Below, piece by piece: positions 25,079 through 32,843 of a stretch of DNA of 64,000 nt. Source of the stretch: Pseudomonadota bacterium (GTDB lineage Bacteria > Pseudomonadota > Gammaproteobacteria > Steroidobacterales > Steroidobacteraceae); contig JAFAEQ010000039.1 in the NCBI GenBank assembly GCA_023423935.1, positions 1 through 64,000 on the forward strand. Direction: 5' to 3'. Position numbers and translations under genes: made by a program. How positions within the stretch are numbered: the first letter of the stretch is position 1; every line of letters starts with the position of its first letter. Below the pieces are notes generated by a model, which did not search any database, was not told the DNA's origin, and was given only the letters and a program-made list of their open reading frames with translations.

Positions 25079-25783
25079 GTGACATACGAAAAACTTCGCG
25101 TGCTCATCGCACATGACAACGATCTGGTGGCCGCCGGACTCGAGGCCGCGTTCCTCAAGGAGGAAGATTGCATCGCTCAGCGATGCCACCCGATAGATCT
25201 GCCGGCATCCGCGGTTTCGATGATGCCCGGCACCGTCATCGTCACCGACTACGAAGCAGGGATGCGCCTGTTGTCGCAACATGGTCGGCTGTGGCGCATC
25301 CTCATCGTGACCGACACCGACAGCGAGCTTGGCGTGCGTCGCGCAGTGGAGCTCGGCACGCGTGGCTATCTGCCCCTCAACGCATCCGTGAGTGCGGTCG
25401 TACGTGCCGTGCGCTGCATTCACGCCGGCGGCACGGCCATCGATCCGATGTTCATCTCGCGGATTGCGGTCAGCCTCGCTTCGCCCTCGCTCACCAATCG
25501 CGAGCTCGAGGTACTGCAGCTCATGATGGAAGGACTGTCGAACAAGGGCATTGCGCTGCGCCTGAAGCGCAGCGTCGGCACCGCCAAGTCTCACGTCAAA
25601 GCGATTCTCGGCAAGCTCGATGTCGCCACGCGTGTCGAGGCGGTCGCCGTGGCACAGCGCCGCGGACTGCTGCCGCGCAAGAGCATTGCGCCGTCGGCGG
25701 GCGCCTCGCGTCAGTCGCAACCAACCTGGGCCTTGCCGGCGACGGCACATCCGATGCGGCTGATGCTCAGCGCCGAGGATTGA
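25079..25783 (+). CDS. NarL-like regulator with atypical receiver, paralogue 1
   Basis: The 234-residue protein has a receiver-like domain (1-120) and a LuxR/GerE DNA-binding domain (about 140-200: SLTNRELEVLQLMMEGLSNKGIALRLKRS). Asp57 stands at the phosphorylation site and Thr79 is kept. The invariant Lys of GYLxK is Leu100 (GYLPLNAS), and the acidic pair is only HDN. Normal phosphotransfer is therefore doubtful. A GTG start is used. Paralogue 2 at 29006-29710 has exactly the same length and nearly the same HTH. It is followed after 3 bases by a FixJ-like gene, forming a pair. No kinase is adjacent. Confidence 0.87.
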   Translation: MTYEKLRVLIAHDNDLVAAGLEAAFLKEEDCIAQRCHPIDLPASAVSMMPGTVIVTDYEAGMRLLSQHGRLWRILIVTDTDSELGVRRAVELGTRGYLPLNASVSAVVRAVRCIHAGGTAIDPMFISRIAVSLASPSLTNRELEVLQLMMEGLSNKGIALRLKRSVGTAKSHVKAILGKLDVATRVEAVAVAQRRGLLPRKSIAPSAGASRQSQPTWALPATAHPMRLMLSAED

Positions 25784-25786
25784 ACC

Positions 25787-26509
25787 ATGGGTATCGCGAC
25801 CGGGCTCGTGCACATCGTGAGCGTGGATGACCGAGTGCGCTGCGCCGTTGAAGCCATCATGGAATCGCTGGCTTTTCCATTCGCGAGCTTCGATTCGGCG
25901 GCGGAGTGCATGGCGTGCATGCAGGAGAGCGCTGCGGATTGCGTGATCCTCGATACGTTGCTGGCCGACACGAGTGGATTGGAATTCCAGCAGTGGCTTG
26001 CCATGCAAGGCGTGCCGCTGGTGTTCGTGACGCGTGAAGGGGACATCCCGACTTCGGTGCGTGCGATCAAGGCAGGCGCGCTCGACTTTCTGACGCTGCC
26101 GGTGCAGCCGCTCGAGCTACTGCGATCCGTGCGCGCCGCGCTCGATCTGAGTGTCAACACGCGCTTGACGCGTCAGCGCTCGAGCAGTGTGCGCGAACGC
26201 TTCGAGAAGCTGACGCCGCGAGAACAGGAGGTATTGCGGATGCTGCTGAGCGGTCTTGCGACCAAACAGATCGCAGGCCGACTTGGAATCAGCGATATCA
26301 CGGCGCAGGTGCATCGGCGGCGAGTCATGCAGAAGATGGGAGCGCGCTCGTTGCCCGATCTGATCCATCGCGGGGACATGCTCGGCATCGAGCCGTGTCC
26401 GGGCATGCGTTCGTACGAGCCGGTGGAGGCGCTCGTGGCTGCAGCACATGCCAGCGTGACGATGCACGAGCGCACGCTGTACTTCGGCGAGCACCTCGGG
26501 GTCCAGTGA
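25787..26509 (+). CDS. FixJ-like regulator with atypical receiver, paralogue 1
   Basis: This 240-residue protein has a receiver domain (VHIVSVDDRVRCAV) and a LuxR-type HTH (LTPREQEVLRMLLSGLATKQ). Asp14/Asp15, Asp56 (CVILDTLLAD) and Thr82 are present. The conserved Lys of DFLxKP is Leu104 (DFLTLPVQP). The motif GDIPTSVRAIKAGALDFL is otherwise classic FixJ. It is coupled to the NarL-like gene upstream. The C-terminal tail after residue 205 has no known domain. Both genes probably act on the same targets, which I cannot identify. Confidence 0.87.
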   Translation: MGIATGLVHIVSVDDRVRCAVEAIMESLAFPFASFDSAAECMACMQESAADCVILDTLLADTSGLEFQQWLAMQGVPLVFVTREGDIPTSVRAIKAGALDFLTLPVQPLELLRSVRAALDLSVNTRLTRQRSSSVRERFEKLTPREQEVLRMLLSGLATKQIAGRLGISDITAQVHRRRVMQKMGARSLPDLIHRGDMLGIEPCPGMRSYEPVEALVAAAHASVTMHERTLYFGEHLGVQ

Positions 26510-26550
26510 AGGCTGCGACTTCGTCTGTGAATCCAGAGTCGTAGAGCCGA

Positions 26551-27123
26551 TCAGTGCCCGGTCGAATCGGGACGCCGCGTGATCTCGAACAGGAACCAGG
26601 CGCGGCGTTCGGTCTCGTCGATCCAGGTTTCGATGAGACTTGCGCTGGCAACGTCGCGGGCCTCATTGCACAGGTCGTGAGTCTCGCGCAGGCGGCTGGC
26701 GAGTCTGCGATTGTCTTGCGCGAGCTCCGCGAGCATGTCGCCGGGCTCCACATACTCTGCATCGTTGTCCGTGAGCTGTTGCAGCCTGGCGATGTGACCA
26801 ATCGACCGGAGCGTGGTTTCACCCAGCTTGCGCACGCGCTCGGCAATCGGATCGGTCATCGCGAACAGCTGATCGGAATGCTCATCGAGCAGCACGTGAT
26901 AGTCGCGGAAGTTCGGGCCGCTCATGTGCCAATGAAAGTTCTTGGTCTTGAGATACAGCGTAAACACATCGGCTGCGACTGTATTCAGGGCCGCTGCAAC
27001 TTCCCTGACGGACTCCGGTTCGAGGTCCGTGCGGAATGTCAGCGCCGCCTTCTGCCGCGCCAGTGCGTCTCTCGCACGTGAGGCGGAAGTCTGTCTCGTA
27101 TCGTCAGCGCTTGCCTTCTTCAT
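26551..27123 (-). CDS. dps: Dps-family DNA-binding ferritin-like protein
   Basis: The 190-residue protein forms a dodecamer that stores iron and protects DNA. The ferroxidase signature is complete: LKTKNFHWHMSGPNFRDYHV, then LLDEHSDQLFAMTDPIAERV. The N-terminal 30 residues are Lys/Arg-rich (MKKASADDTRQTSASRARDA), which fits DNA binding by the tail. Length is slightly above the family's usual 160-180. It is convergent with the FixJ-like gene. I see no clear OxyR or Fur box upstream. Confidence 0.93.
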   Translation of the reverse strand: MKKASADDTRQTSASRARDALARQKAALTFRTDLEPESVREVAAALNTVAADVFTLYLKTKNFHWHMSGPNFRDYHVLLDEHSDQLFAMTDPIAERVRKLGETTLRSIGHIARLQQLTDNDAEYVEPGDMLAELAQDNRRLASRLRETHDLCNEARDVASASLIETWIDETERRAWFLFEITRRPDSTGH

Positions 27124-27486
27124 GCCGGACTCCTCACTTGCGTTCTCGGATGCTTCGATTGCTGTGCCGCGACGGTGCGAGCACGACGCATGAAAGCGAA
27201 ACGCGCTTCGCTGTGCTTAGTTCGAATGCGCACGAACAGCATCGCGGAATGGATCATCGGGGTGATGCGCTGCGTCGATCCGGGATGCTGGCGTGCGCTT
27301 ACACCCTGCACATCGAGGATGACACTGCCCTGCGTCGAGCATGTCCCAGTGAGTCCCACCTGTTGCCGTGGCTGCGCGTACAGGATCGAGCGATTGCGCG
27401 CGATATCTGCATCGACGCGGTCGTTGCAAGGAACTACTGATCGCTGGCTCCGGTTGAATTGACATCTTGTGTGGGAGATCGCGGCC
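27124..27486. other. Divergent promoter gap between dps and a membrane protein gene
   Basis: No gene is supported in these 363 bases; the open frames here are shadows with no family character. A short inverted repeat, AGCGAA (27195-27200) and TTCGCT (27207-27212), lies on the dps side. Promoters for both divergent genes must lie here, but I cannot place them. Confidence 0.55.
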
Positions 27487-28338
27487 ATGGCTACTACTGT
27501 GATTCGGGAGCGCTTGGATGTCGCTCCGCTCTCTGGATTCCGCATCTCGTGGGGTGGCGTCTGGGCTGGCGTACTCACGGTGATGGGAACACTGTTATTC
27601 CTGACTACGCTGGGCCTGGCGGTAGGCGTTTCCTCGGTGGAGCCTGGACGGACCGATGCGGGCGCGTTCGGTACGGGGGCGGCGATCTGGAGCGGGCTGT
27701 CACTGCTCATTGCATTGTTCGTCGGAGGCATGGCGGCGACCCGGCTCGGTATGGTCTTTGACAAAGCTTCCGGTGCATTCGAGGGAGCGCTCGTCTGGGT
27801 CCTGAGCTTCCTGATCGTGCTATGGCTTGCGAGCAGCGGCGTTCGACTCGTAGCGAGCGGCATCTCCGGTCTGTTCAGCGGCATCGGTCAAACCATCGGC
27901 GCGGTCGGCGGACTTCAGGATCTGTCCAGCGGCAATGTCGAGCAGATGCTCTCCCGGCTGAACAATCCTGAGACAGCGCAGGTGATTGCAGCCGCGACGG
28001 GCACGCCTGTGAATGAAGTGAGTTCGCAGCTCGCGAACGTGGCCAATCGCGTACAAGCCGTGCGCGATAATCCGCAACAGGCTGCAGCCGAAGTTCGGCG
28101 CGGCACCGAACAGCTGATGGCGCGGGCGAAGCAGCAGCTGCCGACGATCGCAGCGAATGCGCAGGCGGGTGCCAGCAAAGCCGCCTGGATCACGTTCGCG
28201 GCAATGCTCATTTCTCTGGTGGCGGCGGTCGTGGGCTCGATGGCAGGTCGCAATCGCGTCGTTGCGACGCTGGCTCATTCGGACGACGTGAGGTCCGAGA
28301 TCGGACGGAACGAGGGCCGACGTCGCGATCAGACATGA
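27487..28338 (+). CDS. Four-helix membrane protein of unknown function
   Basis: The 283-residue protein has about four membrane segments: GVWAGVLTVMGTLLFLTTLG, AAIWSGLSLLIALFVGGMAA, LVWVLSFLIVLWLASSG, and a last one near the C-terminus, WITFAAMLISLVAAVVGSMAG. Between the third and fourth is a soluble stretch of about 100 residues with alpha-helical, Gln-rich character (QQAAAEVRRGTEQLMARAKQ). I do not recognise the family. The ATG at 27487 is preferred to a GTG at 27469 because GGGAGATC precedes it. Confidence 0.75.
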   Translation: MATTVIRERLDVAPLSGFRISWGGVWAGVLTVMGTLLFLTTLGLAVGVSSVEPGRTDAGAFGTGAAIWSGLSLLIALFVGGMAATRLGMVFDKASGAFEGALVWVLSFLIVLWLASSGVRLVASGISGLFSGIGQTIGAVGGLQDLSSGNVEQMLSRLNNPETAQVIAAATGTPVNEVSSQLANVANRVQAVRDNPQQAAAEVRRGTEQLMARAKQQLPTIAANAQAGASKAAWITFAAMLISLVAAVVGSMAGRNRVVATLAHSDDVRSEIGRNEGRRRDQT

Positions 28339-28344
28339 CAGGAC

Positions 28345-28670
28345 CAGTGGACTGTAACGACCCAGTGGACTGTAACGACTGATCGAGAGTGCTGCTTTGG
28401 TCGTCATCCCGGCGAAGGCTCGGCGAAGGCCGGATCTCCGCGCGGGATTCCCCGTCGGTCACAGGGCTTGGACCCCGGCCTTCGCCGGGGTGACCCCTTC
28501 ATGGCCTTCGCCGGGGTGACCCCTTCATGGCCTTCGCCGGGGTGACCCCTCAGGGCTTCGCCGGGGTGACCCGTTCATGGCCTTCGCCGGCGTGACCCCT
28601 CAGGGCTTCGCCGGGGGTGACCCCTTCACGGCCTTCGCCGGGGTGACATCAATGCGGGGTGACATCAATA
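28345..28670 (+). repeat. Dispersed repeat, copy B, with tandem array
   Basis: Two tandem copies of the gtggactgtaacgac unit are followed by the conserved gagagtgctgctttggtcg and gtcatcccggcgaagg blocks. About six imperfect units of 24-27 bases follow, built on ccttcgccggggtgacccc and alternating with tcatgg or tcaggg. Each unit contains a short palindrome (GGCcttcGCC). There are no unique spacers, so it is not a CRISPR. The same element is at 150-293 and 54767-55015. Confidence 0.85.
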
Positions 28671-28932
28671 CTGAATCGCTGTTACAGGTCACCAGAGACT
28701 GAAAGCAGAGCATGTGCCTCGTCGACGAGCGATTGATTGAGCCCGTCGGCGAGGCGCTTACGCGAATATCGCTCGCGACGTCCGCAGTTGGCTCGCGAAA
28801 GCGGATCACAGATAACAATCATTTACTGGCGCGGTGAAATCCGCTGGTTCCAGACGATCCGCCAGTCGACGCGCGCGTGAGTGCTCATCGCCGGTGCGAG
28901 TGGAACCCTCCCCAGAAGTAGGGAGGCCAGGT

Positions 28933-28948
28933 GCCCAGTTTATGGGGC
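28933..28948. promoter_or_regulatory. Candidate operator, CCCAGTTTATGGGG
   Basis: A near-palindromic element of the form CCCAGTTT(AT)GGGG lies about 60 bases upstream of the NarL-like gene. A closely similar element, ACCCAGTTTGGGGGA, is at 53143-53157, upstream of two other regulator genes. A shared regulator site is possible. Confidence 0.3.
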
Positions 28949-29005
28949 TACATAATCCTGATAGATGCGGCAGCATGGTCTTCCAGCAGCACCGAGGTAG
29001 ATCGC

Positions 29006-29710
29006 ATGCACGCTTACGGAGAACGAAGAGCACAGATCCTGATCTCTCACGTCAATCCGCTGGTCGCGGCGGGTCTTGCAGCAGCCTTGCAGTCACAACG
29101 GGATGTGGACGTCATCGGCAGCTGCACGGCAGGCTCGTTGCTCGAAGCGGTCGAGAGCATGCAGCCGAGAAGCATCGTCGTAGCCGACTTCGATGCGGCC
29201 ATGACTCTCCTGAGTCAATCGGATCTGCGCAGGTATCGTGTACTCATCGTCACGGACACGGACAGCGAGCTCGCCATCCGTCGCGCAGTGGAGCTTGGCG
29301 CCGCGGGTTACCTCCCGCTGACGTGCACCGTCGAGGCTGTCATGCGTGCAGTGAGATGTCTGCATGGCGGCGGCACCATGATCGATCCCGTTTTCATCTC
29401 CAGGATCGCGGCGAGCCTTGCTTCGCCATCGCTCACCAACCGCGAGCTCGAGGTGCTGCAGCTCATGACGGAAGGGCTGTCGAACAAAGCGATTGCAATC
29501 AGACTCAAACGCAGCGTCGGCACGGCGAAGTCGCACGTCAAGGCGATCCTCGCGAAGCTCGACGCGACCACGCGTGTCGAAGCAGTGGCGATTGCGCAGC
29601 GGCGCGGGCTCATATCCGCGAAGAGCACCGTGCGCGCTCCCATCCAGCCGCGATGGCCTGCCGCGTCGGGTTCGCACTCCGCCGCGCTGATGCTTGCCGC
29701 TGAGCGTTGA
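29006..29710 (+). CDS. NarL-like regulator with atypical receiver, paralogue 2
   Basis: The 234-residue protein parallels the gene at 25079-25783 along its whole length, including the block SLASPSLTNRELEVLQLMTE and the recognition helix SVGTAKSHVKAIL. In the receiver, Asp61 stands at the phosphorylation site (VVADFDAAM). The acidic pair is gone (ISHVNPLVA), and the invariant Lys is Leu105 (GYLPLTCT). The ATG at 29006 follows GGTAGATC. It is followed after 2 bases by a FixJ-like gene, repeating the first pair's order. The repeat array and a candidate operator lie upstream. Confidence 0.87.
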   Translation: MHAYGERRAQILISHVNPLVAAGLAAALQSQRDVDVIGSCTAGSLLEAVESMQPRSIVVADFDAAMTLLSQSDLRRYRVLIVTDTDSELAIRRAVELGAAGYLPLTCTVEAVMRAVRCLHGGGTMIDPVFISRIAASLASPSLTNRELEVLQLMTEGLSNKAIAIRLKRSVGTAKSHVKAILAKLDATTRVEAVAIAQRRGLISAKSTVRAPIQPRWPAASGSHSAALMLAAER

Positions 29711-29712
29711 TC

Positions 29713-30447
29713 ATGGACACTTCCGAGGTGCTCATCGTCAGCGCCGATGAGCGAGTACGAAGCGCGGTCGAACAGATCATGCGCACCGAGGGCCAGCCGT
29801 TCGCGAGTGCCGTCTCGGCTGCGGGATGCCTCTCCTATCTCAGCGCTCATGCGCCCGGCTGTGTGTTGCTCGACCTGGTGCTGGCCGATACGAACGGACT
29901 CGAGCTTCAAGAACGGTTGGCGCGAGCCAGTCCGCCCATCGTGTTCGTGACGCGACAGGCGGATATCCCGACCTCTGTGCAAGCGATCAAAGGCGGCGCG
30001 CAGGATTTTCTTGCGCTGCCGCTGGAGCCGCAGTCGCTCGTACGGGCGGTGGCGTCTGCGGTTGCCGCAGGTGCAGCGGCGCGTGCTCGCTGGCAGCAGG
30101 CTGCGGGACTGCGTCTGCGAGCGGAGAAACTGACGCCGCGCGAACGAGAGGTGCTGACCCTTCTGCTGAAAGGTCTGATCTGCAAGCAGATCGCAGGCCG
30201 ACTCGGAATCAGCGAGATCACGGCGCAGGTACACCGCAGACACGTCATGCAGAAGATGGGCGCGGCCTCGATTGCAGATCTCGTGCACTGCGCGCAGATG
30301 CTGGATCTTCACTCAGCGCCTGTTTCCGAATGGCGCATCGCTACGCCGATGGCGAGATCACACTGCGTGTCGTCCCACATCGACGTCGAGCGCAAGATGG
30401 GCAGGATCATGGCGGAGCGCGGCAGTTGGGTCGATCTGCTGCGTTGA
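29713..30447 (+). CDS. FixJ-like regulator with atypical receiver, paralogue 2
   Basis: This 244-residue protein matches its paralogue at 25787-26509. The receiver keeps Asp54 (CVLLDLVLAD) and Thr80, but Leu102 replaces the conserved Lys (DFLALPLEP). The HTH is LTPREREVLTLLLKGLICKQ with GISEITAQVHRRHVMQKMGA. A TTG at 29707 is an alternative start; ATG 29713 gives the natural N-terminus. The next gene, a molybdoprotein on the same strand, begins 96 bases on and could be a target. Confidence 0.87.
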   Translation: MDTSEVLIVSADERVRSAVEQIMRTEGQPFASAVSAAGCLSYLSAHAPGCVLLDLVLADTNGLELQERLARASPPIVFVTRQADIPTSVQAIKGGAQDFLALPLEPQSLVRAVASAVAAGAAARARWQQAAGLRLRAEKLTPREREVLTLLLKGLICKQIAGRLGISEITAQVHRRHVMQKMGAASIADLVHCAQMLDLHSAPVSEWRIATPMARSHCVSSHIDVERKMGRIMAERGSWVDLLR

Positions 30448-30543
30448 TCAAGCGATTTCGAATGAAACATGCCACGGGCTCGCCGCAATCGGGGCGTTGC
30501 GGGTACGAGTCACCGTCTTGACCAGTCCAACGCGGAAGAGCCC

Positions 30544-32835
30544 ATGACCAGCAAGCGCGATGTTCCCGGCGTACGGCCTTACAAGAGTGCGGCGGGCGGT
30601 TGGGGCGCACTGCGTGCAGTCGCGCGCGCGGTTCGCAATGAAATGGATCTCGTCGAGGCGCCCGTCACGCTCTTGCGGATGAACAAGCCCGACGGCTTCG
30701 ATTGCCCGGGCTGTGCATGGCCCGACAAGCATCACACCTCGACGTTCCAGTTCTGCGAGAACGGCGCGAAGGCAGTGACCTGGGAGGCGACTCACAAACG
30801 CACCACACCGGAGTTCTTTGCCCGCAACACCGTATCGTCGTTGCTCGAGCGCAGCGATTTCGAGCTGGAGGACGAGGGTCGCATCACGCATCCGATGATG
30901 TACGACCGTGCGTCCGATACATATCGGCCGATCGAGTGGGATGAGGCCTTCGAGCGCATCGGCACGATCCTGCGCTCGCTGCCCGATCCGGACATGCTCG
31001 AGCTCTATACCTCGGGTCGTGCGTCCAACGAGGCGGCATTTCTCTATCAGATCTTCGGGCGCGAGTTCGGGACGAACAACTTTCCCGACTGCTCGAACAT
31101 GTGCCACGAAGCGACGAGTGTCGGGTTGCCGCATTCGATCGGCATCGGCAAGGGCAGTGTGTCGCTCGACGATTTCGAATCATGCGAGCTCTTGATCGCC
31201 ATCGGTCATAACCCGGGCACCAACCATCCGCGCATGATGGAGACGCTCTATCGGATGGCGGAACGCGACGTGCCCATCATCGCGTTGAATCCGTTGCGCG
31301 AGCGTGCGCTCGAACGATTCACCGATCCGCAGGATCCCATCGAAATGGGTGCGCTCGGACGCGGGTCTCTCGGCTCCACGCGCATAGCGTCCGTGTACCA
31401 CCAGCTCAAGGTCGGTGGCGATGTCGCGGCACTGAAGGGAATCATGAAGGCGGTTCTCACACTGGAAGCCGAGTCGCCCGGGCAGGTGCTCGATTGGGAT
31501 TTCATTGGCCAGCACACGCAAGGGATCGAAGCGCTCGTGGCAGATCTCGCGGAGACGCGCTGGGAAGACATCGAAGCGGCCTCCGGCCTGCAACGGGCGG
31601 CGCTCGAAACCGTGGCGCAAGCGTATGTGCAATCGAATGCGACCATCGTCAGCTATGGGATGGGTCTCACGCAGCACATTCGCGGCACGGGTAACGTCCA
31701 GCAGATCGCAAATCTTCTGCTGCTGCGGGGAAACATCGGCAAGCCCGGCGCCGGGATCTGCCCATTGCGCGGTCATTCCAATGTCCAGGGCGATCGCACC
31801 GTAGGTATCACCGAGCGGCCCACGCCCGAGATGCTGGCGCGCATCGAGGCGACGTTCGGTTTCAAGCCGCCGAATTCCCATGGCCACGATGCGGTCCGGG
31901 CCATGCAAGCGATCATCGACGGTCGCTCGAAAGCGCTCATCTGTCTCGGCGGGAATCTCGCGGTCGCAGTGTCGGATCGTGAGCGCTGCCTGCCGGCCTT
32001 CCGCGAGCTCGATCTGGCGGTGCATATCGCGACCAAGCTCAATCGCTCGCATCTGATGGTCGGCAAGACGACGTTCCTGTTGCCGTGCCTCGGACGAACC
32101 GAGCGCGACCTTCAGGAAGGCGGGCCGCAATCCGTCACGGTCGAGGACTCCATGTCGATGGTGCATGCCTCGCGCGGCAAGCTTGCGCCCGCATCGCCGC
32201 TGCTGCGTTCCGAACCTGCGATCGTCGCCGGCATTGCGATGGCGACGTTGCCGGCGACACGTGTGCCATGGAAGGAGTTGATCGCCGACTACGATCGCAT
32301 CCGCGAGCGCATCGAACGGGTGTTCCCGGATTTTGGGAACTACAACGAGCGTATCCGCGTCCCCGGCGGATTCCGATTGCCTCTGCCCGCCACCGAGCGT
32401 GTGTGGAAGACGCCGTCGGGTAAGGCGCAGTTCCTGGTGTTCGACGGCCTGGGCGAGGATCCGCAAGCGAGCGCAGCTGACGCTCTGAAGCTCACCACCG
32501 TGCGGAGTCACGATCAGTACAACACGACCATCTACGGTCTGGATGATCGCTACCGTGGCATCTTCGGTCGGCGCGACATCCTGTTCATGAACCCGGCAGA
32601 TCTTGCAGCACGTGGACTCGAGCACGGAGATCGGGTGGAGATCGAAAGCCTGGCCGATGCGACGCGCACGCTGCGCATGAGCGGGCTGACGGTCGTCGAG
32701 TATGAGATCTCGCGCGGATCGGTCGCCACGTACTACCCCGAGGCCAATGTGTTGCTGCCGCTCGAGTACCTGGATGCGCAAAGCGGTACGCCCGGCTACA
32801 AGTGCATTCCGGTGCGCGTGCAAAAAGCGATGTAG
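30544..32835 (+). CDS. YdeP/FdhF-family molybdopterin oxidoreductase
   Basis: The 763-residue protein is a bis-MGD molybdoenzyme of the YdeP group, related to formate dehydrogenases. Near the N-terminus are only two cysteines of the cluster site (DCPGCAWPDKHH), as usual in this group. The presumed metal ligand Cys is in FPDCSNMCHEATSVGL. MGD-binding parts include GHNPGTNHPRMMETLYR and RGNIGKPGAGICPLRGHSNVQGDRT. E. coli YdeP is tied to acid resistance; the reaction is unknown. The start at 30544 is the ATG with GGAAGAG upstream. It ends convergently with the cytochrome gene, 8 bases apart. Confidence 0.88.
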   Translation: MTSKRDVPGVRPYKSAAGGWGALRAVARAVRNEMDLVEAPVTLLRMNKPDGFDCPGCAWPDKHHTSTFQFCENGAKAVTWEATHKRTTPEFFARNTVSSLLERSDFELEDEGRITHPMMYDRASDTYRPIEWDEAFERIGTILRSLPDPDMLELYTSGRASNEAAFLYQIFGREFGTNNFPDCSNMCHEATSVGLPHSIGIGKGSVSLDDFESCELLIAIGHNPGTNHPRMMETLYRMAERDVPIIALNPLRERALERFTDPQDPIEMGALGRGSLGSTRIASVYHQLKVGGDVAALKGIMKAVLTLEAESPGQVLDWDFIGQHTQGIEALVADLAETRWEDIEAASGLQRAALETVAQAYVQSNATIVSYGMGLTQHIRGTGNVQQIANLLLLRGNIGKPGAGICPLRGHSNVQGDRTVGITERPTPEMLARIEATFGFKPPNSHGHDAVRAMQAIIDGRSKALICLGGNLAVAVSDRERCLPAFRELDLAVHIATKLNRSHLMVGKTTFLLPCLGRTERDLQEGGPQSVTVEDSMSMVHASRGKLAPASPLLRSEPAIVAGIAMATLPATRVPWKELIADYDRIRERIERVFPDFGNYNERIRVPGGFRLPLPATERVWKTPSGKAQFLVFDGLGEDPQASAADALKLTTVRSHDQYNTTIYGLDDRYRGIFGRRDILFMNPADLAARGLEHGDRVEIESLADATRTLRMSGLTVVEYEISRGSVATYYPEANVLLPLEYLDAQSGTPGYKCIPVRVQKAM

Positions 32836-32843
32836 CAGGAGAG

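Larger units (their letters stand above)
28339..29005. other. Long gap: repeat array and promoter region
   Basis: Bases 28345-28670 are the repeat array described separately. From 28671 to 29005 there is no gene. This part has an inverted repeat, CCTCCC (28907-28912) with GGGAGG (28921-28926), and a palindrome-like CCCAGTTTATGGGG element at 28933-28948. Both lie 60-100 bases upstream of the NarL-like gene and may be its control sites. Confidence 0.6.

Noticed and set aside
23906..26008. A 700-codon open frame on the minus strand
   Set aside because: Antisense to FecR and two regulator genes that have clear domains; no family features.
28478..28660. CRISPR array
   Set aside because: The units are directly adjacent, with spacers of only a few repeated bases, and there are no cas genes.
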